From positions 124,001-188,000 of the forward strand of contig NZ_FPKW01000002.1 in NCBI RefSeq assembly GCF_900114875.1: a DNA stretch of 64,000 nucleotides. The letters are read 5' to 3'. Source of the DNA: Chryseobacterium limigenitum. Lineage in GTDB: Bacteria > Bacteroidota > Bacteroidia > Flavobacteriales > Weeksellaceae. The notes beneath the pieces were generated by a model. The model was not told the origin of the DNA. It was given only the letters and a program-made list of their open reading frames with translations, and did not search any database. Shown piece by piece: positions 24,623-33,478 of the stretch; position 1 is the first letter of the stretch; each line of letters begins with the position of its first letter. A program made the position numbers and the translations under genes.

Positions 24623-26425
24623 TTACTGTAAGTAATTTTTATTATTCTCAAACCAAAGTGCCAGAATCAGCAAGCTCCAGTGTTGCATCTGCTTGTTAAG
24701 TTTCTTTTGTACCTCATTGAAATCTAAAAACTTAAATATATAACTATTCTTATTTTCAAGAAGTTCTCGGCTTAGATCCTGCAGTTCGGTTTCCTTGAAC
24801 CATTCTTTCACAGAGGCTCCAAAACCGTTTTTCTTACGTTTTGCAATCTCTTCTGTCCAGGCTTGAGAATAAGCTTTTCTCAATATAATTTTATCTTCGG
24901 TGGAGTTTACTTTGTATTGCCACGGAAGCTGAATACAAAACTCCGCAAAATCAATATCCAAAAACGGAATTCTTACTTCAATAGAGTTGTACATCGAAGT
25001 TCTGTCACCTTTCAAGAGCATATTTCCGGGGACATATTTTTCAAGATCTATTCGCATCAGATCATTGTAGTCTTCATTTTTAGGTGTAAAACTAAAATCC
25101 TGCCCAGGAACTTCATCACTGATGCCTAATTTTTTAATTTCGAAAACTGTAAAATGATTTCGAACTTTATTCTGATGATAATCTAATGTGTCACTATATT
25201 CTGCTCTATGACGTCTTTCCGATCCAATCTCCTTAAACTTACCTGCCATAAGAATCATTTTTGAAAGATAATCAGGATAAAACCCTTTTTGAGACAGGTT
25301 TATGTTATATCTGTAAAAACTGTATCCTCCAAAAAGCTCATCCCCAACATCTCCGGAAAGAATCACTTTAAGATCTTTCGCAGCTTCTTTAAAAATAAGA
25401 TGGGTTGGAAGCAAAGAAGTGTCCATCAGAGGTTCATCCATATAAGAATAGACTTCCTGCAGGGTTTCAGAAATTTTCTGTTTTTTATCTAAAATAATAT
25501 GATGGTCGGTTTTATATTTATCTGCTATAGATTGGGCATAGGGCATTTCGTTTAAATCACCACTTTCATAGCCATAAACCAACGTTTTAATGTTTTCTTT
25601 ATACTTTGATGCAACAGCAACGATTGTGCTGGAATCCAGCCCTCCTGAAAGAAAAGAACCTACAGGAACATCGGCAACCAACTGTTTTTTTATAGCATTA
25701 TCAAAAAGATATTTGAATTTTTCAATACTGTCGTCCAAACTCAGTTTTGAAGTTTCAGTCGGGATCGTCCAATATGGTTTTGTTTCTATTTTTCCATCTT
25801 TAAGTTCCAGTGTATGAGCCGGTTTAAGGTTGAAAATGTTTTTATAAATAGTTTTATGAGGATGAATGTAGCCGTTTTTCAGATAATAAGCGATCTGTGC
25901 TTTATCAATCTCTGGTTTTATCAATCCTGAAGCCAAAATTGCTTTAATTTCAGATGCAAAAATGAATTCGCCGTTTTCACCAATAGCGTAATAAAACGGT
26001 TTTTCTCCGAAACGGTCTCTTGCACAAAACAATTCCTGCCTTTCTTCATCCCAAATGGCAAAAGCAAACATTCCGGGAAGATCATGGATCAGGTTTTTTT
26101 GTTTTTTCTGATACATTGCAAGAATAACTTCCGTATCTGAACCTCCACGATAAGGATAATCTGAATACTGATCTTTTATATTCTGATAGCCATAAATTTC
26201 ACCATTCAGAACAATACATTCTTTTTTTGTGCTGGAAAACATAGGCTGTTTACCATTTTCAGAAAGATCGATAATTGAAAGTCTTCTATGACCTAATGCA
26301 GCATTTGCATAAAATTCAAAATGAGAAGAATCCGGACCGCGATACGCCATGGCATCCGTCATTTTTTTTATCGTGTTCTGATAATTTTCTGCATTTTTGG
26401 TGATTATTCCGGCTATTCCACACAT
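24623..26425 (-). CDS. asnB: Glutamine-hydrolysing asparagine synthase-like amidotransferase
   Basis: The 600-residue protein has the class II glutaminase domain with catalytic Cys2 in MCGIAGI, RRLSIIDLS, VLNGEIYGY and SDTEVILAMY, then the synthetase domain with the PP-loop SGGLDSS (about 262-268). It closes with LILALWFENN, as in the exopolysaccharide-locus type. Enzymes of this type transfer ammonia from glutamine to an ATP-activated carboxylate. In a polysaccharide locus that also encodes UDP-glucose dehydrogenase, amidation of a uronic acid is the most natural role (inference). Housekeeping asparagine synthesis cannot be excluded. Confidence 0.9.
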   Translation of the reverse strand: MCGIAGIITKNAENYQNTIKKMTDAMAYRGPDSSHFEFYANAALGHRRLSIIDLSENGKQPMFSSTKKECIVLNGEIYGYQNIKDQYSDYPYRGGSDTEVILAMYQKKQKNLIHDLPGMFAFAIWDEERQELFCARDRFGEKPFYYAIGENGEFIFASEIKAILASGLIKPEIDKAQIAYYLKNGYIHPHKTIYKNIFNLKPAHTLELKDGKIETKPYWTIPTETSKLSLDDSIEKFKYLFDNAIKKQLVADVPVGSFLSGGLDSSTIVAVASKYKENIKTLVYGYESGDLNEMPYAQSIADKYKTDHHIILDKKQKISETLQEVYSYMDEPLMDTSLLPTHLIFKEAAKDLKVILSGDVGDELFGGYSFYRYNINLSQKGFYPDYLSKMILMAGKFKEIGSERRHRAEYSDTLDYHQNKVRNHFTVFEIKKLGISDEVPGQDFSFTPKNEDYNDLMRIDLEKYVPGNMLLKGDRTSMYNSIEVRIPFLDIDFAEFCIQLPWQYKVNSTEDKIILRKAYSQAWTEEIAKRKKNGFGASVKEWFKETELQDLSRELLENKNSYIFKFLDFNEVQKKLNKQMQHWSLLILALWFENNKNYLQ

Positions 26426-26492
26426 ATGTAATTTGTTAAGGGAAGTTTTGTTTTTTATTTGTGTTTTATGAAATATAAAAATTGAAGATTAA

Positions 26493-27455
26493 TTAATCTA
26501 TAAATACCTTTTTAAAAGTATCCATTACGGGATGAGGTAAAAACTTTTCATACAGTTCTTTCGCAGATAACTTCAGATCTGAATCTAAAATAATATCCTT
26601 CAATTCTTTTGCGTTGTGATAATAATAGGCTTTATTTTTCAAATGCATATTATGAGCTTTCTCGGGAGAATCTGCAAAAGTGATGACGGGTTTTCCTTTA
26701 ATCGCAAATTCAGCAACGGTGATTCCAAACGTTTCACCTCTTTCACGGGCATGAAGAAGGGCATCACAAGTGTTGATGAATTTAAGTTTCATCATAATAT
26801 CCGAACTTGGAGGAAGAAATATGATATTGGTAAGAGCAGATTTCCACCACTTTTTCTTCACAAAAGTATCCACTCCCATGAAAATGAAATAAACATCTTT
26901 ATATTTTGAAGCAATCTTTTCTGCTGTTTGCTGCGCAAAAGCAATATTAAAACTTTGTCCGCCACCATAATATCCAAAAACTTTGGCGTTTTTGGGAATG
27001 TTAAGTTCAGCTCTTAAATCGTCATGGGTTTCGGCTCCGAAATTGACCATATGAGGAACGAAAGGAGATTTTGAACCTGTCATTTCTTCACTTAACCATT
27101 CTGAAACATAGGCGTATACATCTCCGTGAGGTTCGAGGTATTTAAAAACACTGTGAATAACGGTTTTGCATTCTTTTGTTTCTACACCGTCTATAAAACC
27201 ATTTTTGATGGCATAAAAAAGATCAATATTATTGTTTTTGATAATGGTGTCAACTTCTTTAAAATCTGAATAATCAATTACCTGAAAGCGCTTCTCGAAT
27301 TTTTCAATTCCTAACGGATGATTTGTGGGTAAAGTTTTATTGTAAACAATGACAGACTCATTTCCCAGATATCTTTCATTGAAGTCTGCGTAATCATATA
27401 ATGCGATGGAAGTCCCTCTGTAATTGAGTTCGTTCTCATGAAAAAGGATTTTCAT
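26493..27455 (-). CDS. GT4-like glycosyltransferase, short form
   Basis: The 320-residue protein has NYRGTSIALYDYADF at the N-terminus in place of the usual GG-x-E motif, VFGYYGGGQSFNIAFAQ at the second domain, and RERGETFGITVAEFAIKGKPVITF as the E-x7-E donor site. It is shorter than typical GT4 proteins (about 370-390), with a reduced first domain. It is likely a glycosyltransferase of the chain. The following gene starts 8 bp later. Confidence 0.75.
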   Translation of the reverse strand: MKILFHENELNYRGTSIALYDYADFNERYLGNESVIVYNKTLPTNHPLGIEKFEKRFQVIDYSDFKEVDTIIKNNNIDLFYAIKNGFIDGVETKECKTVIHSVFKYLEPHGDVYAYVSEWLSEEMTGSKSPFVPHMVNFGAETHDDLRAELNIPKNAKVFGYYGGGQSFNIAFAQQTAEKIASKYKDVYFIFMGVDTFVKKKWWKSALTNIIFLPPSSDIMMKLKFINTCDALLHARERGETFGITVAEFAIKGKPVITFADSPEKAHNMHLKNKAYYYHNAKELKDIILDSDLKLSAKELYEKFLPHPVMDTFKKVFID

Positions 27456-27463
27456 TACGTTGC

Positions 27464-28252
27464 TTATTTAAATTTATTTTTCAATTTACTCAATATTTTG
27501 CGAAGAAGACTTTTCTTCGGATATTTAGTAAAATCATTGTGTTTAAAAAGACCTTCGCCCTGTGCTATTTTAAAATCCTGTTTTACCCACCAAGAGGCAA
27601 TATTTCTTTCAAGAGAAACAGATTCTCCGGAAAAGGGAAGGATTTTTTCAAGCAAATAACTTTTTTTAACAAGATAAGGATTGTTTGTCCAATTGGCCCA
27701 TCGGGAAGTGGTTACGAAGTATTCTCCCTGCTTTTGTATTTTATCGGGAAACTCTACAGCCGGGTCTAGCCAATGGAGAGATTCAAGCAGGTGAGGAGAG
27801 GTACATTCGTGCCAATCATCATAATAATCAAGCTCTTTCCCTTTATTTCTAATTGATATTAAAGGATATCCTGGGCTTTTTCTGCTTCTGTAACGTACAA
27901 CATCAAATCCTTTACTGATAAGATCTAATCCGCCTTTAAGATGAGAAAATACAAAGCTTTTTTCTTCAATAAGTTCCCAATCATGTTCCAGGAAAAGGAT
28001 GTTTTCGGTAGAAGCATTTTCAGCCAGCATTTTCATGCCTTTTCCAATCCCGATATTGTCTTTTAAGCCAATATATTTGACTTTATATTTTTCTGCGGTT
28101 TTTTTATCTTCTTCACTTACTTCCTGAAAGAGAATGACAATATCATCCACCATCTCTAAAAGTCCATACTTTTTGTATGACTTTAAAGTGTTTTTAAGAG
28201 TACTCCCACTTTTCCAGGAAAGAATACAGATACTTATAGGCAGCTTTTCCAT
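27464..28252 (-). CDS. GT2-like glycosyltransferase (GT-A), atypical
   Basis: The 262-residue protein begins with ISICILSWKSGSTLKNTLKSY, a GT-A start, and has KYIGLKDNIGIGKGMKMLAE, then FLEHDWELIEE where family 2 normally has DxD. The acidic EHDW site may still bind metal. There is a Trp/Tyr-rich middle (YDDWHECTSPHLLESLHW) and a Lys-rich C-terminus that could contact membrane. It is probably a glycosyltransferase; the substrate is unknown. Confidence 0.65.
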   Translation of the reverse strand: MEKLPISICILSWKSGSTLKNTLKSYKKYGLLEMVDDIVILFQEVSEEDKKTAEKYKVKYIGLKDNIGIGKGMKMLAENASTENILFLEHDWELIEEKSFVFSHLKGGLDLISKGFDVVRYRSRKSPGYPLISIRNKGKELDYYDDWHECTSPHLLESLHWLDPAVEFPDKIQKQGEYFVTTSRWANWTNNPYLVKKSYLLEKILPFSGESVSLERNIASWWVKQDFKIAQGEGLFKHNDFTKYPKKSLLRKILSKLKNKFK

Positions 28253-28264
28253 TTTAGTTATGAT

Positions 28265-29218
28265 TTAAAGATTTAAAAATGGATGTTTACCGGTCATAGC
28301 TGTTTTTCGATAGGCTTCAATTTCACTAAATTTCGTTGAAAAGTATTTATACTGTTCCATGTAAAATTTATATTCACTGCGATTTCTTTGTGCCCCTACT
28401 TTTAAAATAGAGGTCAGAAAGGCCTTTTTTTCTCTCTTGATGTTATAATCAAAATTGGGATTCATATATCTCGTTTCCCTCTGCATTTGCATAGAAAGCC
28501 TTTGTCTGGCTAAGATTTCAGCAGGCGTTTTCTGTTGCTCTTTTTCGAAAGATTGCACTTTTGCGTCGTGTACGACCTTACTTTTCGGACAAACAATTAT
28601 TTTGAATCCGAAATAAGTAACCCTGTTGATGTAGTCATAATCTTCAGCACCATGAAAGAAATACGGATTAAATCCTCCAACTTTCTCAATGATGTTTCTG
28701 GGAATAAACCAATGTGCCGCATTCACGAATTTTATTTCATAAAAAGGCTTAATACTGCCAAAAAATATATCAGAAACCAATCTGTTATTTTTAGCGTCCT
28801 GTGCAATATAGTTTTCAAAATGGAGGTCAAATCTCTTTTCGCTTCCGTCCATATGCATCGGACTTAAAATACCTATTTGATCCTTGTTAGGATAGCTGTT
28901 GTAAACCTCGAGTAGCTGTTCTACACTATCAGGAAAAACCCATGCATCCTGATTCATGAGATAAACAAAATCGGCACCTTCTTTATAGGCTTTCTCTATT
29001 CCTACATTATTAGCTCTTCCAAAACCTGAATTTTCCGCAGATTGTATGAAATCTACTTCGGGAAAAGTAGTTTTTATATATTCCTGAGTGCCGTCTGTGG
29101 AACCATTATCAATTACAATACATTTCACTGGAAGATTAGAATGTCTCAAACTTGTAAAACATCTCTCCGCCCATTTCATAGCGTTGTAAGTAACTATTAT
29201 AAAATAAACTTTAGTCAT
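28265..29218 (-). CDS. GT2-family glycosyltransferase (rhamnosyltransferase-like)
   Basis: The 317-residue protein has YFIIVTYNAMKWAERC, CIVIDNGSTDGTQEYI and SGFGRANNVGIEKA, followed by YLMNQDAWVFPDS where NQDAW takes the DxD position. This pattern is typical of the WbbL/RfbN-like group of bacterial GT2s. It has no membrane segments. The next gene begins 12 bp later. The name rhamnosyltransferase reflects subfamily only; no dTDP-rhamnose pathway is complete in this window. Confidence 0.88.
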   Translation of the reverse strand: MTKVYFIIVTYNAMKWAERCFTSLRHSNLPVKCIVIDNGSTDGTQEYIKTTFPEVDFIQSAENSGFGRANNVGIEKAYKEGADFVYLMNQDAWVFPDSVEQLLEVYNSYPNKDQIGILSPMHMDGSEKRFDLHFENYIAQDAKNNRLVSDIFFGSIKPFYEIKFVNAAHWFIPRNIIEKVGGFNPYFFHGAEDYDYINRVTYFGFKIIVCPKSKVVHDAKVQSFEKEQQKTPAEILARQRLSMQMQRETRYMNPNFDYNIKREKKAFLTSILKVGAQRNRSEYKFYMEQYKYFSTKFSEIEAYRKTAMTGKHPFLNL

Positions 29219-29224
29219 GTGTTT

Positions 29225-29893
29225 TTAGATATATTTTTCTGTAAGAATCTTTATATAATCTTCAGCGGTTGTTTTTGAGAAAAAATTATTAATATTTTCA
29301 TCAAAAGTTACCTTATAAAAATCTCCTTCGTTCACTTCTTCAAAAGTTGCTTTTTTATCCATTTTTAGCTGAATTGCATTAATAATTTCACTAAGATTAT
29401 AATAATATGGATAAGCAAAATTAATTGTTTTATTCTTTATCTGAGCGCAATTTAAATCTAAAAATGATGCGATGTCATCAATATCTATTAATAATCTTCG
29501 GGCTTTAGTGTGTAATGCAAATTTATTGCTGTTTGAGATCTGAGCTTTCAGATAATTGAAAAGAGTGTTTGGGTTTCCTCCTTTTCCAACGATATTTCCG
29601 ATTCTCAGAATGAGATAATTCTCAGAATTTTCCCGGATATAATCTTCAATTTCCTTTTTATGCAGAACGTAATGACTGTTTTGTTTTGACTGATCGTTGA
29701 TGCTTAACGTAGAGAAATAGATAAGTTTGCTGTCGCGATTATTTTCTAAAGTATTTCTTAAAAGAGAGAATTCTCTTTCAAATTCAGAGCTTCTGGTTTC
29801 GAGGGAGTTTGAAACGCCGGAAGCAAAGAACAGCATGTCCTCTGAATCTATATTTTTTAATGAGCTTGCGATAAGTCCGTTTCCTATAATCAT
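29225..29893 (-). CDS. Short NAD(P)-binding sugar epimerase/dehydratase-like protein
   Basis: The 222-residue protein has a compact Rossmann start (MIIGNGLIASSL), a Ser/Thr position in YFSTLSINDQ, YVLHKKEIEDYI as Y-x3-K, and LRIGNIVGKGGNP plus DIDDIASFLD in the substrate half. It is much shorter than usual extended SDRs (about 310), missing several strands. It may be a reduced nucleotide-sugar epimerase or reductase. It is preceded and followed by glycosyltransferase genes at 6 and 11 bp. Function is not assigned further. Confidence 0.65.
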   Translation of the reverse strand: MIIGNGLIASSLKNIDSEDMLFFASGVSNSLETRSSEFEREFSLLRNTLENNRDSKLIYFSTLSINDQSKQNSHYVLHKKEIEDYIRENSENYLILRIGNIVGKGGNPNTLFNYLKAQISNSNKFALHTKARRLLIDIDDIASFLDLNCAQIKNKTINFAYPYYYNLSEIINAIQLKMDKKATFEEVNEGDFYKVTFDENINNFFSKTTAEDYIKILTEKYI

Positions 29894-29904
29894 TCGTGTT
29901 ATTT

Positions 29905-30774
29905 TTAAGACTTTAGTTTTTTATTAATATCAGAAGCATATTTTAGGTAATGATAATATTTTTTTGCGATTACAATATGATCTTTAAAATTAATTCTATT
30001 TAGAGGATAAAATTTTAATGTAAAAAGGATATTTTTTTTATTAATAAGATAATATTCAAAATATTTATACAAAAAGCCTAAAAAATTATTTTTTTCGGTT
30101 TCGGAATCATTTTTTTTATTAAAATTAAATTTTAAGTTTTGCCTGATTTTTATATTCGTGTCAAACCATTCTTTCGTTGGATTTCCTTTTGAAAAATGCT
30201 CGATCAGAATATCATCAACAATATAATTTTGGAATTTTTTCGAACATCTTAGGCTAAAATCTAAGTCATATCCGTGAAAACCAGATAAATCCTCATTGAA
30301 TTTAATCTCTGAATAATCCTTTTTTTTAATTGCCATAAAAACACCATCAACGGCAAATACTTCAGTCATATTTTTGAGTGTTGTATTTAGGCGAACAGAT
30401 TGGGTATTTTCTTTGTTGCCTTGTAAAATATTTATAACATTATACTTTTCTGCAACTGTCCAGCTGGCAGGTGCTGCGGGAACATATGAAGAACCTGCTA
30501 ATCCTATAACTCCAACATTTTCTTTGTTGAGATGGGCGATTAATTGTTCACCCCAAGCTTGCGTGTGAAAAACCAGATCTTCATGAATAAAAAGGAGATT
30601 ATCATATTGTGATTTCTCTGCGCCAAGATTATAAGCTTTTGTGATGCTCATTAGATTGGGATTCCACATTTGTATAATTTCATACACAATACCATCACCA
30701 ATCGTCTCGTTAATATTTTTAACAAGCTGATCATAGTATGGTTGCTGATATGATGAAATTATAATGGAGAGCAT
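29905..30774 (-). CDS. Glycosyltransferase-like protein (GT-A type)
   Basis: The 289-residue protein starts LSIIISSYQQPYYDQL, continues with NPNLMSITKAYNLGAEKSQ and LLFIHEDLVFHTQAWG, where HED replaces DxD, and GVFMAIKKKDYSEIKFNEDLSGFHGYDLDFSLRC as acceptor region. The C-terminal part is Lys-rich and A+T-rich. It fits the family of streptomycin/LPS-type glycosyltransferases whose DxD is degenerate. It lies 1 bp from the following GT2. Confidence 0.7.
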   Translation of the reverse strand: MLSIIISSYQQPYYDQLVKNINETIGDGIVYEIIQMWNPNLMSITKAYNLGAEKSQYDNLLFIHEDLVFHTQAWGEQLIAHLNKENVGVIGLAGSSYVPAAPASWTVAEKYNVINILQGNKENTQSVRLNTTLKNMTEVFAVDGVFMAIKKKDYSEIKFNEDLSGFHGYDLDFSLRCSKKFQNYIVDDILIEHFSKGNPTKEWFDTNIKIRQNLKFNFNKKNDSETEKNNFLGFLYKYFEYYLINKKNILFTLKFYPLNRINFKDHIVIAKKYYHYLKYASDINKKLKS

Positions 30775-30775
30775 T

Positions 30776-31597
30776 CTAAGGCGTTTTGGTAATTAATTTA
30801 AACAAAAATTTATTAATTGTATTTTTATTAACGATATGATTGTAAAAGTTTAGGCTTCTTCCAATGTTTTTTTGCTGTATAAAATTGTCAATAGCGTTGC
30901 TATCTTTCGGCAGATATTTTTCTAAGTGTTTTTTATAGATATAATTTAATGAGAAATCCTTTTTAGCCTTATTTTGATTGATTTCAACATCCATAGATTC
31001 CTCTTTTCTTCGATAGAAAAAACCTAAGTAGTCTAAACACAGAACTGTCTTTTTTTCATCTAAAATAGACAGCCAAAAGTCCCAATCCTCTTTTCCGTAG
31101 ATTAAATTTGAGTCATAACCTTTCGTTGCTTTCCAATCTTCTTTTTTAAAAAAAGCAGTGCAAAAAATGAGGTTTTCTAGTAATAAATGGTCATAATTAT
31201 AAGTAGCTAATTTCCAGGATTCGTCTGTTGTACCAAAAAATTCTGCTTTGCAATAAATAACAGTATAGCCATTATTAAATTTTTCTTCTGCAAGTTTTAG
31301 ATACTGATTTCCAATCCTGTCGTCACAATCCAGAGGTAAAATCCATTCTCCGTTGGCAATTTCTATTCCGGCATTTCTTGCGGATGAAAGTCCTCCGTTT
31401 GTTTTATAGAGATATTTAAATCGACCGTCTTTTTCAGTCCATCTCCTTGCCACTTCTTCTGTATTATCGGGAGAACCGTCATTCACAATGATACATTCCC
31501 AGTTCTGATACGTCTGCTCAAGAACTGTCTGCAGGCATTCATCAAGATATTCGGACTGATTGTAGCATGGAACGATAATGGAAATTCTTGGATGCAT
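30776..31597 (-). CDS. GT2-family glycosyltransferase
   Basis: The 273-residue GT-A protein has RISIIVPCYNQSEYLDECL, CIIVNDGSPDNTEEVA and NGEWILPLDCDDRIG, the DxD site at about residues 92-96. The GKEDWDFWLSIL segment holds the catalytic base. The closing helices are basic. It likely adds a sugar to the chain. It sits 2 bp from the next GT2 gene in a tight operon. Confidence 0.9.
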   Translation of the reverse strand: MHPRISIIVPCYNQSEYLDECLQTVLEQTYQNWECIIVNDGSPDNTEEVARRWTEKDGRFKYLYKTNGGLSSARNAGIEIANGEWILPLDCDDRIGNQYLKLAEEKFNNGYTVIYCKAEFFGTTDESWKLATYNYDHLLLENLIFCTAFFKKEDWKATKGYDSNLIYGKEDWDFWLSILDEKKTVLCLDYLGFFYRRKEESMDVEINQNKAKKDFSLNYIYKKHLEKYLPKDSNAIDNFIQQKNIGRSLNFYNHIVNKNTINKFLFKLITKTP

Positions 31598-31599
31598 TT

Positions 31600-32496
31600 T
31601 TAAATGATTTTACTTAAAAATTTATACAAAGGAGCCGATATTTTATATTGTAACGCTAATTTTAGCTTTCTTCTTTTGTAAGGATATTCCTTGAATTGGT
31701 TCAGCAAAAAATCAGATAACTTATTATTTTCGTATAATTTACCTATTTTATAATTGATAATTCCTTTAATATCTCCTTTTTTATCAAACAACATTTGAAG
31801 GTATAAACATTCTTCATCTATTCTTTCTTTTCTTGCAGAAGAAATATTTGAATCATGAAGCCTGTAATAGGCAAGTTTACGCGGAACATATGCTGTAGAG
31901 TATAAAGCATTGATCTTTAACCATCGGTAATAATCTTCAATTAAAAGATCAGATTTATAAGTTCCTGTTTTTATCAGCGCTTCTTTCTTCATTAATACGG
32001 TTAATGCTGCAATTCTGTTTCCGATAAGAAGATCTTTTTTGAAAGTTTCAGGAGGTACCCCGCCCAACTTGTCATAATCAGCTATGTCCGGCAAAATATT
32101 TGAGTTGTCGTCAATAGCATAAGTATCACTAAACACCATTCCATAGTCCTCACCTAAGCTTTCTAGTTTTGCTACACATTCCTGTATAGAATCGGGGTGA
32201 AGAAAGTCATCGGCTGCAATAATTTTTACATACTTTCCCTCTATAAGCTCAATACATTCATTAAGAACAGTGGCAAGCCCAGTATTATTTTGATGAAAAT
32301 TAGTAATTGCCGGATAATTATTTTCTGACAGCCAGTTTTCAAAAACCTGAACAGAATTATCAGGAGAAGCATCATCAGCAACAATTAGCTGAATGTTCGG
32401 ATAGGTCTGTGCTTTAACACTATCAAGACATTCTTTGATATATTTTCCTTGATTGTAACTGCAAACGATGATACTTACTAAATCTTTTTTTTCCAA
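31600..32496 (-). CDS. GT2-family glycosyltransferase
   Basis: The 298-residue protein has LVSIIVCSYNQGKYIKECL, LIVADDASPDNSVQVF and KIIAADDFLHPDS as the metal site, then a RIAALTVLMKKEAL and IEDYYRWLKI region. It is a standard family-2 enzyme of surface-glycan loci. The C-terminus is basic and may be membrane-associated. No special features. Confidence 0.9.
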   Translation of the reverse strand: MEKKDLVSIIVCSYNQGKYIKECLDSVKAQTYPNIQLIVADDASPDNSVQVFENWLSENNYPAITNFHQNNTGLATVLNECIELIEGKYVKIIAADDFLHPDSIQECVAKLESLGEDYGMVFSDTYAIDDNSNILPDIADYDKLGGVPPETFKKDLLIGNRIAALTVLMKKEALIKTGTYKSDLLIEDYYRWLKINALYSTAYVPRKLAYYRLHDSNISSARKERIDEECLYLQMLFDKKGDIKGIINYKIGKLYENNKLSDFLLNQFKEYPYKRRKLKLALQYKISAPLYKFLSKII

Positions 32497-32501
32497 AATA
32501 A

Positions 32502-33476
32502 TTATTCTAATTGTTCTTTTGCTCCTTCAATTCCTAATAAGCTTTGTACCTTTTCTCCATGTGCATCTAAGGAATAAATAAGTTCTCTTTCATCTCCTTT
32601 TACAAGAAAAATCTCTGAGGGAACTATATTTGCATTGTCTATTTCTTTCGGAATGATTAATTCTAATGTATAACCGTCTATAAATTTCTCATTAAGAAAA
32701 TCCGGTTTGATATGAATGGTAGGATTTAAAGAATCTACTGATACTCTGTTTAGTTTTGTTGCAACAAGCTTTGATTTTATCGGACTTAACCCAATACGGA
32801 AAAGCTTATTTTGCATAATATAATTAACTCCTTTTTCTTCGAGCGTTACAGGGTTGTGGTAAACTATCTTTTCCAGATGTTTTAAAAGACCTTTTGAGTT
32901 GTAAATTGTTCCATCCACAGAGAATGGATAAGACCAGTGGTGTATCTCTTTATCGGTATAATAATCCCATTGATAATAATCGTTTTTCTTTTCAAGATAT
33001 GTTGGCTGACCTTCAAGGTTTTCGCCGACATATAACCTGTAAGAAGCATTTTCTGGATTGTTTCTGATAATCGTGAAAACTTCTTCGGGAATAGTAATTT
33101 CATCAAAGAAAACACCGTCATCAGTATTGAACATCAAAAATTCACAATTGCTGTTGCGAATGATTTTCTGAAGCAATCCTTTAAAATTATCTCCGTTTTT
33201 ATTGAAAAGATTTTTTTCTTTAAAAAACTTCCAGTCTCTTTTTGAGTGGATCGCTTTTAGATAAGATAAATCAAAAAGTACATTTTTTCTTTCAACAAAA
33301 GATATGTTTTGATCGGCATATTTTTTTATAAGCAGATCATATCCTTTCTTGTGATCGCCACTTGTATGATATAGAATTACAATTTTTGAATCTGCTTTAA
33401 AATTCTTTAAAGTAGACTGTAAAAGATAATCTAACTGAATAGCGCGGTTAAAGGAAAATATTATATTAAGTACCAT
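32502..33476 (-). CDS. Unrecognised protein in glycan locus, possible GT-A fold
   Basis: I do not recognise this 324-residue protein. It starts VLNIIFSFNRAIQLDYLLQS and has a nucleotide-diphospho-sugar-transferase-like alternation, with FLMFNTDDGVFFDE (TDD) around residue 125 as a possible metal site. It later has YNSKGLLKHLEKI and a C-terminal part with NPTIHIKPDFLNEKF. No transmembrane segment or signal peptide is seen. Its position between a GT2 and the aminotransferase, with 5 and 2 bp gaps, argues for a role in chain assembly. A glycosyltransferase is the likeliest call, but unproven. Confidence 0.55.
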   Translation of the reverse strand: MVLNIIFSFNRAIQLDYLLQSTLKNFKADSKIVILYHTSGDHKKGYDLLIKKYADQNISFVERKNVLFDLSYLKAIHSKRDWKFFKEKNLFNKNGDNFKGLLQKIIRNSNCEFLMFNTDDGVFFDEITIPEEVFTIIRNNPENASYRLYVGENLEGQPTYLEKKNDYYQWDYYTDKEIHHWSYPFSVDGTIYNSKGLLKHLEKIVYHNPVTLEEKGVNYIMQNKLFRIGLSPIKSKLVATKLNRVSVDSLNPTIHIKPDFLNEKFIDGYTLELIIPKEIDNANIVPSEIFLVKGDERELIYSLDAHGEKVQSLLGIEGAKEQLE

Positions 33477-33478
33477 TG

